Positions 12,301 to 22,954 of a stretch of 64,000 nucleotides of DNA are shown in pieces (position 1 is the stretch's first letter; every line of letters begins with the position of its first letter). The stretch covers positions 18,022,501 to 18,086,500 of the forward strand of contig CM063283.1 of assembly GCA_032173965.1 (NCBI GenBank), in the 5' to 3' direction. Below the pieces are notes generated by a model. The model saw nothing but the letters and a program-made list of their open reading frames with translations. It was not told the DNA's origin and searched no databases. A program made the translations under genes and the position numbers. This DNA is from Sitta carolinensis. Taxonomy: Eukaryota > Chordata > Aves > Passeriformes > Sittidae.

Positions 12301-15300
12301 TTTAAGCCATGTGAATACATCACCAAGAAATTAGTATAATCCTTCAAAGCAATTTTAGTGAGGGTTAACCAGTATCTGCTCTCAATATCTAAAAATGTAA
12401 ATTTTAAAATTGATGCGGCTTATTGTCCCTGGTTGGTTTCCAACTGCCAGGTACTGCTCATTCAAGGAATTAATGCTTGGCTAAGTGGTTGATTGCTTCC
12501 TGCTTAATGTCTGTCTTCAGGGTGTGTGAGAATGGTCAGTGTGCAAATGGAACACACGGTGCTACTTCCGAGATAAAGAAATCTAAGCATCCAGAGTCAG
12601 GTACGTTTTTGTTTTTTCATTGCTTAATGAGAAGATTTACTCTGTGCTGCCCTAGGGGTGCAGCAGGAAAACATTCACTTCTTGTGGTTGTGTCATTCAG
12701 GAGATGTCTATGATGCACCTACTGTTCCGGTACCTTTGCCTCCTGCACGGCCTCCTGCCAGAGACAGCCCCAAACACAGCTCTTTGCTCAACAGGACACC
12801 CTCCGATTATGATCTTCTGGTGCCCCCTTTAGGTTGCAGACTTTTTGCTGAGTACATGTAATGGTTAACACTGCCCAGATGAGCTAAATGCCATGTTTAC
12901 TGAAAAACAGCCAATGTTGAATATGTTAGGAGTACCAAACAGGCTATGAGCTAAGTATTACAGCTGTCAGTCAATATTTGTGGCATTTGGAGCCTGCTTG
13001 TAAGGCCTCACTTGAGACAGACAAAAACGTATACTAAATCTGTGAACTAGCTGTACAGAAAAGTAAAAACCATTGTCCCTAAAATTAATTTTAGTTGTCC
13101 CTTACTAAGAAGTTTGAGCATTGTAATTTGATGCAGTAGTGGAGCATTTTTCCTACTGTAGCTTAACTAATTCCTTTTTTATTTTTTTATCAAATACAAA
13201 GAAGAATGCCAAAAAGATGGTATTTGAGTAAAAAAACACAAACCACTAAATTAAATTAGTAAGTTAATTTCTGAGATTTTTCCCCTATCAAGGGACAGTT
13301 CAAAACTCACTGCTGCCTACAGTCACCAAAAGCTCTTTTTTCCAACCCTGATTTCTGTTCTGTTCTACACAAAAATCAGTGATTTCTGCATATATATATA
13401 TTGATGCTATGCTTGGGGACCACTCACACCTTCATTGACATACAAGCTGCATGGTTGTGTCTGTGTGTATGTGTCACAAATTTCTGGCTCCCTAAAACCT
13501 TTTGAACGTATGCCTTGCTCCTGCACTGTGCTATCTCTGGTCCCTGAAGTGTTCCTGAGATGCAGGAGAAATGAAGGCCAAAGAGCACATAAAAATCACA
13601 GTGCTTCGTAACTCTCGTCCTTCTTGCACCACCTTTGTATAAGAGGTGCATTCTTTTGCCAAGCTCTAGAAAATTCACTTTATATCTGGAGTCAGAGCTT
13701 CTGAACAGCAGATAGTGATAATACACAGTATAAATGTAGCAGATTCAGTGCAGTCAGCATGGGTGTTTGTATATAAATACACTTGCTTAGCCACTGAAAT
13801 TCAGCTGTTATTCTACAGTGATACTCAGTGAAGCTTTCATTGTAGTATACTTTGGCAATTCAGTCACTAAAAGCAATCTCTCCTTCCATCCCAGAAAAGA
13901 AACTGAGCACTGCAAAAGGTCAGTCAGAGCATGTTTTAGAAGAGGACTGTGGGTATTAACAGTCAGGTTTTACAGTTTCATTACTGGAGTCACTGAACTG
14001 CTTAGATGAACCATAGGACTAAAGGGCTCAGCAGCCAGAGGAAAATAGTTAAGCTTTATTCTTTATTCTGCGGTTCTTAATGAAGTTTTGCTCACCTAAT
14101 AATTCATTTCCAAACCGCAGGTGAAGATGCATTTGATAATTCACCCCCCTCACTCCCACCACCACCACCACCACCACCTGCTCGGCACAGCATGATTGAG
14201 CACACAAAACCTGCTGGCTCAGGGAGCCGACCCTCTTCAGGACACGAACTGTTCCTTCATTCTGGTAGGAGCACAGGGGAAACAGCATATTTTATTTTAT
14301 TTTCCTTTACTTCAAAAGCTTATCTGTTCAGTGATAAAGTTGTCACCAGGCCTCAGAACTCGTTATACAAAATATTGAAAAATCAAAATTTTAAATGGTG
14401 GAGGTGAAGCTACTCGGAAGATAAAAGACTTCACTTTTCATTATCACAAAGTAATAAAATGAGGTCAATATTTCTATACCAGGCTAGAAATTTTGTAAAT
14501 TGTAGTTTTCAGTTGTAATCTGTAATATTAGACTATATCTTTTCTGTCAACTCCATTGTTTTCAATAGTAAAACATAGTTCATGGGGGTTATTTTTGAAT
14601 TAAAATATAAAGAAGTAAAATAAGGGAAAAGAATAATCTGCTTTGATAGAACTGTTGTAAAATTTTGCTACAAAGCTGTATTCTGAACAGTTGCTAGGCC
14701 CTCGCCTGGGGCTCATAACCGTTTTGCTAAGTCAGGTTTTCACCTATCTCTCCCTGTAAATCACTGTGATACATTCGGTCTGGTATTTTATATATATTAC
14801 CTTATAAAAGGTATGAAAACTATGTTTACAATTCATGATTTTTGTCTTTGAGTTCAAAAGAGTTTGATTTTCAGGTTAATGAAGTTGAATACATTTGCTA
14901 CAGATTACAGCAGGATTTTTGTGTGTTGTAGTGCATGTCTTTAAAGAGTTTTGTTGTTTTTTTTTTCCTCTGTGGAAGCTTTCAAAGGATGTTGTTGACT
15001 TAAGTTCACCTTTTCTGTGAATATTTTCAGGGGTGATCTGCCTTATGGCAGGGTTAGATGTTGTCTTCCCCCTCTCTGTTTTTCTTAGAAGCTCTATGGA
15101 GAGGGATAAATTGAAGTGTTTTGGTGATGGTTTCACAGGAAGGCCAGAGTGTGAATGACAGGCAGTCATGTGCAGCTCCATGATGGCCTGACAGGTTCTC
15201 TGGTGTTTGGCTGACCTGTGTGAGTGGAACTCTCTGTGGGCGGAAAGGGAGCTACTTTATGTTGAAGTGCAGTGACCTTTTATGGAATATTTTTATTATG

Positions 15301-18300
15301 TATGTTTTGCTATCAGTCAAGGCCTGACATTGGGTAATTTGCCGAAGCTTTGTGTATTTTATAATGCAAATTCAACTCAGTGTGTTACTTTCTCATCTAG
15401 GTTGCTGAATGCATCCAGGTGAAAAGACTTAGCACATTAAAGAATTTAAAGGTTGATATTTATAAGTACAGTGTAGTTTATTTTCTACACTTCAAAATAA
15501 AAGCAATAATCTTCAGCAGTCTATCTGAATGGGTGCCTCAGTTGTATCATCTGATGCAGAAATGCACACTGCACTGTTCAGTTCTGAATCGAGAGAGAAA
15601 ATAGGAGCCTTCAACAGAGATGCACACAAGCTCCTTGTGCCTGTGCCCAGTTCCCAGAAATATGCAGAGTTTTAAATGTTTACGTGTAACTGCCAAATAA
15701 TCTAAGGACATCACCAATAGTGTTAAAAAGCACTTAATAGCTTTAAAATAAATGTCTGGAATATGTATCTAAAGGCATGAATCGTTCTTCATATTTGCAT
15801 AAGGAGTACAATCGTACAGCAGCAGTTCTCATTAATCTTAGCAGTGTATTGCATCTACTTAGGCATGCATGCTTTTGTGAATAGGTCTTTTTTATTTATA
15901 TGGTATTTCTAAAGCCATATTACTCACTTTGCATCTTGTCACATAATCTGTTGTAGAAGATTTATGATGAGTTTTGATGATTGGTTTCCATACAAGTCTT
16001 GAGAGTGATTTTTCAGCTATCCATTAGAGCCTGTCAGATTAGAATAATAATCTCTCATCATCAACACCAGCAAAAAGTTGCACTCACATACAAAACAAAC
16101 ACTCTGCAACCACTGAGTCCAGAGCAGAAGCCAAATCCAGGATGATGTTGTACTTGCTCAGCAGTATCTTTGGTAGCTAAAGAAAAAAGAAAAGGAGGGG
16201 ACAATATCCCAGGATTGTTTATTTCTCACATTTTTTAAATTCTGTCCCTGTAATATTTCCCCATAGCTGGGACTGTATGAATAGGAAATTAGCCCTGCAG
16301 TCTTTGTGAACTGCAAAGCACAGAAGTGTAATAAAGCTCTAAGCAAACTGCATAGCTGGGATGTTTCGAAGTGTGCTGCTTCAGGCACTGCAAGCTCTTC
16401 CATGCTTTGCCAGGCACAGTCCCAGCAGCGTCAGGGTTATGTGGTTGACAAGTACCTCATGGGTGTAAAGAGAAGAGACCACAGTCAGTGCAGGACAGAC
16501 CACCTTTAAGCTGTGCTCCTGTATTTGTCTCTTCAAATCATACTTACAGGTGTACTATGATCACTGAATTTTGAGGTTTATGTGCATATGCTGTCAGGGG
16601 ATTCATGGTTCCTCTGCATGGTGGGGAGGCTATTTTAATCCTATCTTCTATGCTTCAGCCCTCCATCAAATAGTAATTCTGGTTATTCTAAGACTTTTTT
16701 TATTCTGTTATCACAGATCCCCATTTTGACCCAATAACTGGTCATGTTCCTTTGCCACCTGCTCGGAGAGCACCTGGAGAAAATGTCAAAACAAATAGGA
16801 CATCTCAAGACTACGATCAACTTCCTCCATCTTCAGGTAAGGCAGAAAACTGTTCTTGTAGGAAATCACAATTTTATGAAGAAAATAACTTGCATCCATA
16901 AGGTCATTCTGGGCAACAAATGGCAATGGTAATATTCCTTTACAAAAGTACGAAATCATCAAAGGATAACAGAGACTTAAGTTCTGCAATTGAGTAGAAG
17001 TGGCTGCTTGTTGTGTGTAGATGTATATACTGTGGCATCCTTTTCACTAGCTGCCAAACTGAATGCTTATGTTGAGTTGTAGTGTTCCTTATTTTTTGAG
17101 AAAGGCAGAGATTTTCCTGACACCTTTCAAGCTCATAAGAGACCAGAAGTACTGAAAAGAGCACAAACATTTGATTTTCATCTTTGTTTCATTTCTCCTA
17201 AACAAAAAAATAGTGACTCTCTAAAGTACTATTATTTTCTTTTTAGCTAATATATTTGTGTGAATTTCTAAGAAACTTTTAAGATGTTTCTTAATGAAAC
17301 AGCAAGGATCTGAACCACTTAAAATTCAGTCTTCCCTTTCAATGGAACAGGTACAATAGAAACAATTCCTCTGCCAAAGAAATTTTGGTTATGATTTTCA
17401 GGTGACAAAAGTAGTAAACTTAAAGGAAACCTACAAGATGAATAAAAAAAATAACAGTATTACCTTTATTTCAAAGTACTTTCACCAGTTTTTAGACCAA
17501 TTTTCTTTTCTTTAGATGTGCAAAGTACATGAGGAAGGGGGAGGATTGACCCAACCACATTATTTTGTTGTATGAAGAAACCACACAAAGAAAAAGCCAA
17601 GTGATGTTTTGTACCACTAATCATTCTCTAGATAAGATAAAGCTGTTTGTAAAGACTTTTTATCCATAAATAAAAGATTTTTCCTCTAGTCTTTCAGTTG
17701 TAATAATCACCATTGTTCAATTGCAACATTCCCAAGCAGAAAAGAAATATATATATTTTAGTAAAAAATTACGTTCTCCATCTCAGAAATATAGAGTTTC
17801 ATGCTACTGAGGTTTAGGGGGGGGAAAAAGTATATTTTTCCAACTTAAATGATGGGAAATTTCTGTAGCTTTCTTCAGGCTTACTTATTTTTAATGAATA
17901 GCATAATCGTGAATTAGTGTGATGCCTTTGGTAAATTCTACCACTTTTGGGAGGGTAACTTTACAAATATAGCTGTTTCTCTTTTTGTTTCCAGTTTTTG
18001 GAAGAAAGGAGTTTATAATACATGCTTTATATATGGCATTGTGAGGGGTAATCTTTCTTAAAATGCTTACTCAGTTTATTCAGGGTGGTTTGAGTTCTCT
18101 TATAATGCAAATTATGACAAAAATGTAACTACTTTTAAAGCTAGGGACTTCTCCTGCAATTCTTGTACTTCTGGGGTAGAACAATTTTTAATTTTCCTAA
18201 ATTACTGCAAAATAGTTGCTAGTTAAGAACTTGGAACTTTTCTGGTGCTGCTTAATACTTTTTGATCTGTTTCCCACAGCCATCTTTAAAAACACTCACG

Positions 18301-21300
18301 TGTCAGCTTTCACTATAAATATCATTCTAAATCAGCATGATATGCAGCAAGATATTCCATTTAATTTCAATTAGATGAAAACTATGTGATAGATCATGTC
18401 ATTCTCTTAATTGGAAAGTTGTTTTTACAGTGGCAGTAATTCCAAAGGACAGAACTGATGAGCTGCAGGATGAACTGGTTCACCTTCATCTATGATTTAA
18501 AAAGACAGTGTAGAGAGTGTAGCTGCACTCAGGACTTGGGCTTTTCCTTCATTCTGAACTAATCAGCTCGCTTAAGAAATTCTTCATTTCAGTGCTTCTG
18601 TAAGGTGATTCTTTGAACTAGCTGAAAAAGGAGTTCACTCTAAAATCTAATTATAATTTAGTCACTGGGTGCTAGAGTAGCATTGGCAGTGCTTTAACTT
18701 CCCTGTTTCACTTTTCACTGTTTTTAAGATTGCTGTTGTGATGTTTAACTGAACCGTTAACATCTACCAAGTAGTTTATTCTAATTCAGATATCCAATAT
18801 TGAACAGTTCAGTAGTACTCAGCCATGCAACCCACTCCCCCAAAGGCATGGTTTCTCAAACATATATACAACTGAGCAAGAAAAGGAGCTAGGACTTGGG
18901 GGTGCTGTGGATGGGAGACTGGACATGAGCTGGCAACGTGTGCTCAGAGCCCAGAAAGCCAAACGTGTCTTGGGCTGCATCCAAAGCAGTGTGGCAAAGC
19001 AGCAGGGCAAAGGAGGCACCTCTGCTCTGCTGTCATGAGGCCCCATCTGGAAAATTGCATCCAGCATAAGAAATTCGTGGACCTGCTGGAGTGAGTCCAG
19101 AGAAGACCACCAAGGTGATTAGAGGGATGGAGCACCTCTCCTGTGCGGAAAGCCTGAGACAATTTGGATTGTTCAGCCTGGAGAAGGGAAGGCTTTGGAG
19201 TGACCTAAATGTGGCCTTTCCAGTACATGAAGGGAGCCTAAAACAAAGCAGGAGAGGGACTTTTTCAAGAGCTGAAAGTGGCAGGACAAGGGAAAACTGA
19301 AAGAGATTAGACGAGGTATCAGGAAGAAGTCCTTTACTGTGAGGATGGTGAGGCCCTGGCACAGGTTGTCAGAGAAGCTGTGGATGCCTCATCCCTGGAA
19401 GTGTTCAAGGCCAGATTGGAGGGAGCTCTGAGCAATTTGGTCCAGTGGAAGGTGTCCCTGCCCATGGCAGAGGGGTTGGAATTAAATTATCTTTAAGGTC
19501 CTTTCCAGCCAACCCATTCTATTATTCTATGATATTGCTAATAATTAGAATATTTTACCTAAGCACAACCAATAGTAAGAGGGAAAGGAAGAAGAAAATT
19601 AATCCTTTAATAGATGTCTGCTCTATTTTGCTTACCTTAGCTATTCTGTAAAGTAGAGATTCAAATGATTGGTTAACTGTATTTGCCTGCTGCCTATTCA
19701 TTCTCTCAGTTGGCCTTATGAAAACACTTGCTTTCAAATTTGGATTCCTTTTACAAAAATATTATTCCAGGGTGTATTTTGGTTAACACTAGAGGAAATA
19801 TTGTAATCCATACTATTGTAAAATACAAAGATTACAAAGATCATGCCTAACAGCTTGATGGAGCAGTGTGTGCAGTGGGTCCTTTCCTCACCTTCTCTCT
19901 GCTCTCTGAGTTTCACAGAGCACATGTCCCCTGGGTGTGCTTTGTTCCTGTACCCCAGTTAGGTAAGATGTAGTTGCTTGCCACTGCTCCACAGACGGCC
20001 TTGCACAGCAAGCCTTTGTCACCTGCTTCTCTGATGCTCCTCAGTCTGTCAGTGAAAAAGACTGAGGAGAAGCCGTGAGGGAAGAAAAGAAGGGCAGTTC
20101 ACAGCAGAGAGGAACAGACAGTTGGCATCATTACAAATAGCCTCTCCCACTGTGCCATAGAGCTCTCACCATTTTTCCCATGCTTTTTAAACACTTACTA
20201 AATGAGCCTGTGTCTGCCTTTTTAGTAGCCCCTTACCTAAGGGTTCAATCTAGTGCTGAGTTACAGAAATGTGAGCAGTGAAGGAAGCTGCTCATGGTAG
20301 AAACTGTTAATTGAATTGCACAGTTAGAAAATCTATTTGAATTTTTAGTTAGACATCTGTGGTGGCTGAAACATCAGAGGCTGGGAGGTAGGGAAGGAAA
20401 GTCCTGCTTAATACCTCTATCTCAGTGTCCAGATGGACATGCAGCTTAGGCTTAGTATCTTTAAGCTCAGGATCCAATATGATACCCAGCTTTAGCTGAA
20501 ATTTTATATGGATGTGAAGATATTGAAAGAGATGTCAGCGTTTAAAAAAATAATAATGGGAATTGAGAGAGAGTGCTGAAGATCTCAGAGTATCTGTGCT
20601 ATGGAGAGTTGTCACTGTAGTGAGAATAAAATGCCTGTGCTTCAAATCTGCTGATGGAATTAAAAATTACCTTTCTAAATGATGTGATTGCTTAATAAAG
20701 TTTTTTTTGAAAGCTTCAGTGAAGTGAAGGTTTTTAAACAAGAAATAACTTCAGTTTTAAGCCTGTATTAGACTGAGTCAAGCAAAAATATCCTCATGTA
20801 ACACAAGCACAGGGAAGGATCTGATTTATGCATAAGGAATTTCTTCTATACTTCAAGCCCGGGGGAAAATGTAAAGTTTGTAAATTAATTTTGTTTCATA
20901 CTGTGTAGAAATGAAGTCCACAATGGAATGTACATATTAAAACAGTTTGAATGTTTGTGAAAGAAAAAATATTGGTTTTAAATGATGTACCATTATTCTA
21001 AAGATAAAGAATATTATTCCTTTGCAGTCTTGAGTTCCCTAAAATAAGCGATGAAATTTGAACTTGTTCCTGATTCGGTTTTTAATGATTATCCACATTT
21101 CGTGAGCTATAGTTAATTTCTCAGACAAGTGTTTCGTGGATCTTCCACACCTTCATAGCAGGTTTGGATCTACTTCAAAATGTTTATCATTTGCATCATT
21201 CTTTTTATCTTCAGAGAGAAAAAAATCAAAACAAATGTGAAATAGCCCTTAGTACCTGTAGGTCTTATCCCCTTACTGTAAATCTTTAGTCAATTTTCTT

Positions 21301-22954
21301 TCATCCATTTGTTATATGAATATCACCAACTTGCTGAAGATGAATTAAGAAGTGGAATTAAATTTTATAGCAACACACATCCAAATTGATGGAAAAACTG
21401 ACTTGAAAGAAAAATACACCTGCATTAGACATGGTCATGTGAACTGCTTTCATTTGTCTGAAGTGTTTAATGCACTTGGTTGAATTATAGTTCTCTCTAT
21501 CCAGTGTTATGATAAGGTTGCAACAAGAATACTGGAAATACAACATTTCTTCCATGCCTAAAGAACAGTCTCTGAAGTGCTTAACACTGGAAAATGCTAC
21601 TTCTCTCAGTGTAAGTAAAGAGGAAGTATCACAGCCAGAAATTCCTCTAATTTATCTATCAAAGTCAATGTTGATAGGACTTGTTAAAACCCTTTTTGAG
21701 GGATGAGAGACTTTTTAATTTTTTAATACTTTGCTCTTGAAAGTGTTTTCTGCGCTGTGCCTGCTTGTATTTAAGCTTCTTATTGTGGAATCAGTGAGGA
21801 TAAAGGCGTTTCAGTAAAGTATAAGTTTTCTTGAGCACGAAACTCTTGACTCTGAGAAGATTAGCAAGTTTGAATATTAGCTTTTTTTGACCAGTGCATC
21901 ATGATTCTTAGTCACCAGCATTAACTGTGAGGGTAACCTTTCCATAAAAGATAAGGAACTGGGAGATATTTCCAAAGGGGGACTGGAGAGGAAGGAACGT
22001 GTTCTGTTCCCATCATGAGAATAATTGGGCCAGAGGTCTTTTTGAGAAACCATTTATTTATGTACTTATGTGTAGCTTCTTGCATGAAATGAATGGCAAC
22101 TGAATGAGCAGAATCTGCAGGATCAACCACTAAATTAAGGATTTTTCTCCTTCAGGCGTATTTGTCTGGATTTGTCTTCTACACAACTTTTGGTCCTCAA
22201 TAAAATCATGATCAAATTTGCGTTTAGGTTTTGCTTATTTGTTTTTGTATGGTTAATTTTTTTCTTGGGCTTTCTGTTTGTGGAGTTTTTTGTTAGTTTG
22301 TCTTACTGTTTTGGGGTCTTTTTTTTTAACTCAAAAGTCCTCAAACTGTGGGTTGAGACTGGAGAGCCTTGAGGAGTTTGACTGGCTATTTTCACTGTCT
22401 TTGCTGTTTTAGCATACATTTTTTTCTTCCAACTTCACATAATCCAGATTGTAAACTACATGATCCTGTCATGTTATTAAAATAGTATATTACTACATTG
22501 TTTCCATTTTGGATGTTCTTGAGGACTTCAGCTTCTGTCAGAATTTTTAAATGACTTGTATTGGTTAACTAAAATATTTCTTTGTGTTCCTTTAGAATTT
22601 CACTTTTAAAACGGCTTCATGGGATTTGACCAACCTATAACACAGTCTTAGGCTAATTTATAATGATTTTTCTCTCTTTTGTTTGAAACAGATGGTTCAC
22701 AAGCACCAGCCAGGCCCCCTAAACCACTTCCTCGGAGAACTGCACCAGAAATACATCACAGGAAAGCATACAGCTCTGAAAGTTCCATGGAAAATGTGGA
22801 TGCAAAAATTGCAAAACTTATGGGAGAGGGCTATTCCTTTGAAGAAGTCAAGAGGGCACTCGAAATTGCCCAGAATAATGTTGACGTGGCCCGTAGTATT
22901 TTAAGAGAGTTTGTCTGTTTTCCTCCACCAGTCTCCCCACGTCTCAATCTATAG
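145..22954 (+). CDS. CBLB: CBLB, E3 ubiquitin ligase Cbl-b, C-terminal half (nine exons, 5' part outside window)
   Basis: Joined exons: 145-330, 2826-3191, 4826-4920, 8448-8591, 12521-12600, 12701-12832, 14121-14264, 16717-16836, 22692-22954. They give 1527 nt, or 509 codons plus the stop, with matching phases at every junction. Human CBLB has 982 residues, so this is about residues 474-982. Cbl-b is a cytoplasmic RING E3 ligase that ubiquitinates activated tyrosine kinases and antigen-receptor signalling proteins; the TKB and RING domains must lie upstream. Seen here are a proline-rich SH3-ligand region, tyrosine motifs (YDVP, YKIP, YDLL, YDQL), a PxxxPR motif (PKPLPR) of the kind that binds CIN85/CD2AP SH3 domains, and a C-terminal UBA domain. 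The frame is open throughout, so the gene looks functional. c-Cbl is less likely because the detailed matches follow Cbl-b. Confidence 0.96.
331..2825 (+). other. CBLB: CBLB intron (2495 nt)
   Basis: AT-rich intron with a GTAAGG donor and an AG at 2824-2825. No repeat family was recognised. From about 2600 the base composition becomes GC- and CpG-rich before the next exon begins. Confidence 0.85.
2826..3191 (+). CDS. CBLB: CBLB coding exon, long proline-rich segment, CpG-rich
   Basis: 122 codons in phase 0, starting [19 protein letters not shown] and ending HELPAEGAK. The [18 protein letters not shown] block is the SH3-ligand core and matches human Cbl-b closely. The middle of the exon (after ERPPP) is much diverged from human: Ala, Gly and Arg codons are common, while WCPRD, NGRH and the final EGAK remain aligned. 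By hand count there are over 40 CpGs between about 2870 and 3130, unlike every other exon here. The donor is GTACTC, rather weak; reading through it gives a stop at 3285-3287. Long reverse-strand frames over this exon are shadows caused by its GC content. Confidence 0.94.
3192..4825 (+). other. CBLB: CBLB intron (1634 nt)
   Basis: Donor GTACTC and acceptor TTTTTAG at 4819-4825. It holds a short near-duplicate of 'agactacatagct' at about 3781 and 3800, and a GT/CA/TA microsatellite at 3931-3978. A 101-codon open frame at 4038-4343 has no recognisable homology and is probably chance. Confidence 0.85.
3931..3978. repeat. GT/CA/TA dinucleotide microsatellite
   Basis: Adjacent GT, CA and TA runs within the CBLB intron. 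The GT arm followed by a CA arm can fold into a short hairpin. Confidence 0.85.
4826..4920 (+). CDS. CBLB: CBLB coding exon carrying the YDVP motif
   Basis: 95 nt entering in phase 0 and leaving after two bases of a Lys codon. It reads [20 protein letters not shown] and onward to IPGIK. EEYDVPP (Tyr codon 4859-4861) matches the conserved Cbl tyrosine site that, once phosphorylated, recruits Crk-family SH2 domains. The donor GTAAGT at 4921 is optimal. Human has VTTLLPSIK where this exon has a variable proline/glycine stretch. Confidence 0.95.
4921..8447 (+). other. CBLB: CBLB intron (3527 nt)
   Basis: AT-rich, bounded by GTAAGT and the AG at 8446-8447. No RNA gene or transposon was recognised in it. 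Confidence 0.85.
8448..8591 (+). CDS. CBLB: CBLB coding exon with acidic run and YKIP motif
   Basis: 144 nt; the first base completes the Lys codon split by the intron and the last two bases begin an Arg codon. It encodes [15 protein letters not shown], then [15 protein letters not shown] and onward to [19 protein letters not shown] is a clear match to human Cbl-b. YKIP fits the YxxP pattern read by Crk-type SH2 domains, though use of this site is inference. Donor GTAAGG at 8592. Confidence 0.95.
8592..12520 (+). other. CBLB: CBLB intron (3929 nt)
   Basis: AT-rich intron, donor GTAAGG, acceptor CTTCAG. It contains poly(A) runs at 9959-9973 and 10239-10259. Open frames inside it are short and unconvincing. 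Confidence 0.85.
10239..10259. repeat. A21 homopolymer run
   Basis: Uninterrupted A run followed by an A/G-rich stretch. It could be the remnant of a retroposed poly(A) tail, but no element body was recognised upstream. Confidence 0.8.
12521..12600 (+). CDS. CBLB: CBLB coding exon (80 nt)
   Basis: The first base completes the split Arg codon; 26 codons follow and one base of Gly remains. It reads [20 protein letters not shown] and ends SKHPES. It aligns with human [20 protein letters not shown] but stops earlier: the human DLSIYLK stretch has no counterpart. Acceptor CAG at 12518-12520; donor GTACGT at 12601. Confidence 0.9.
12601..12700 (+). other. CBLB: CBLB short intron (100 nt)
   Basis: Exactly 100 nt between GTACGT and TCATTCAG, pyrimidine-rich near the 3' end. 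The frame is also open through it in the upstream phase to 12713, but that translation matches nothing in Cbl-b, so splicing is favoured. Confidence 0.85.
12701..12832 (+). CDS. CBLB: CBLB coding exon with YDLL motif
   Basis: 132 nt; two bases complete Gly, 43 codons follow and one base of Gly is carried over. It reads [20 protein letters not shown], then [14 protein letters not shown]. The match to human ([28 protein letters not shown]) is strong. It holds an SH3-type proline motif and the tyrosine in SDYDLL. The only phase-compatible donor is GTTGCA at 12833, a poor 5' splice site. Without splicing, eight further codons after the Gly lead to a stop at 12859-12861. Confidence 0.94.
   Translation, partial: EMSMMHLLFRYLCLLHGLLPETAPNTALCSTGHPPIMIFWCPL
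12833..14120 (+). other. CBLB: CBLB intron (1288 nt) with weak donor
   Basis: Begins GTTGCA, which departs from consensus at +3 to +6, and ends ACCGCAG. An ATTAAA hexamer lies near 13250. No other feature was seen. Confidence 0.8.
14121..14264 (+). CDS. CBLB: CBLB coding exon with eight-proline run
   Basis: 144 nt; GT completes Gly, 47 codons follow and G is left over. It reads [15 protein letters not shown] and onward through [11 protein letters not shown] to [13 protein letters not shown]. It aligns with human [20 protein letters not shown], with a run of eight prolines here against six recalled for human. The run is coded by a near-pure CCA repeat. Donor GTAGGA at 14265. Confidence 0.95.
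14156..14179 (+). repeat. CBLB: In-frame (CCA)7CCT coding trinucleotide repeat
   Basis: Eight consecutive proline codons, seven of them CCA, within the CBLB exon. The purity suggests recent repeat-unit change. Confidence 0.9.
14265..16716 (+). other. CBLB: CBLB intron (2452 nt)
   Basis: Donor GTAGGA, acceptor TATCACAG. AT-rich. No gene, RNA or repeat family was recognised. Confidence 0.85.
16717..16836 (+). CDS. CBLB: CBLB coding exon with YDQL motif
   Basis: 120 nt; AT completes Asp, 39 codons follow and G is carried over. It reads [20 protein letters not shown], then [19 protein letters not shown]. It aligns to human [21 protein letters not shown] and [15 protein letters not shown]. Acceptor ACAG at 16713-16716, donor GTAAGG at 16837. 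Confidence 0.95.
16837..22691 (+). other. CBLB: CBLB last intron (5855 nt)
   Basis: Donor GTAAGG, acceptor GAAACAG. It contains a CR1 LINE fragment (about 18895-19533, same strand as CBLB). The rest is AT-rich with no recognisable gene. The 19850-20160 stretch is more GC-rich but carries no conserved frame. Confidence 0.85.
18895..19533 (+). mobile_element. CR1 LINE, 5'-truncated 3' end
   Basis: The sequence is typical of the avian CR1 3' region: end of the reverse-transcriptase frame (GAGCTGGCAA, CAGCCTGGAGAAG, CCCTGGAAGTGTTCAAGGCC-like blocks), then a GTCCTTTCCAGCC stretch and the terminal short repeats built on ATTCTATG. It is in sense orientation with CBLB. All reading frames are broken, so it is inactive. 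The 5' end is approximate because CR1 copies are usually truncated. Confidence 0.88.
22692..22954 (+). CDS. CBLB: CBLB last coding exon: CIN85-binding motif and UBA domain
   Basis: AT completes Asp, then 86 codons and a TAG stop at 22952-22954. It begins [26 protein letters not shown] (22718-22735) fits the PxxxPR motif for CIN85/CD2AP SH3 domains. The UBA domain spans about 22787-22912: [20 protein letters not shown] followed by [20 protein letters not shown]. It keeps the MGEGY loop and the alanine/isoleucine helix residues of human Cbl-b, whose UBA binds ubiquitin. The tail is [14 protein letters not shown] where human has [13 protein letters not shown], one residue longer here. Confidence 0.96.

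Noticed and set aside
18819..19362. Several open frames on both strands near 19 kb
   Set aside because: They fall in or at the edge of a degraded CR1 LINE fragment and are not host genes.
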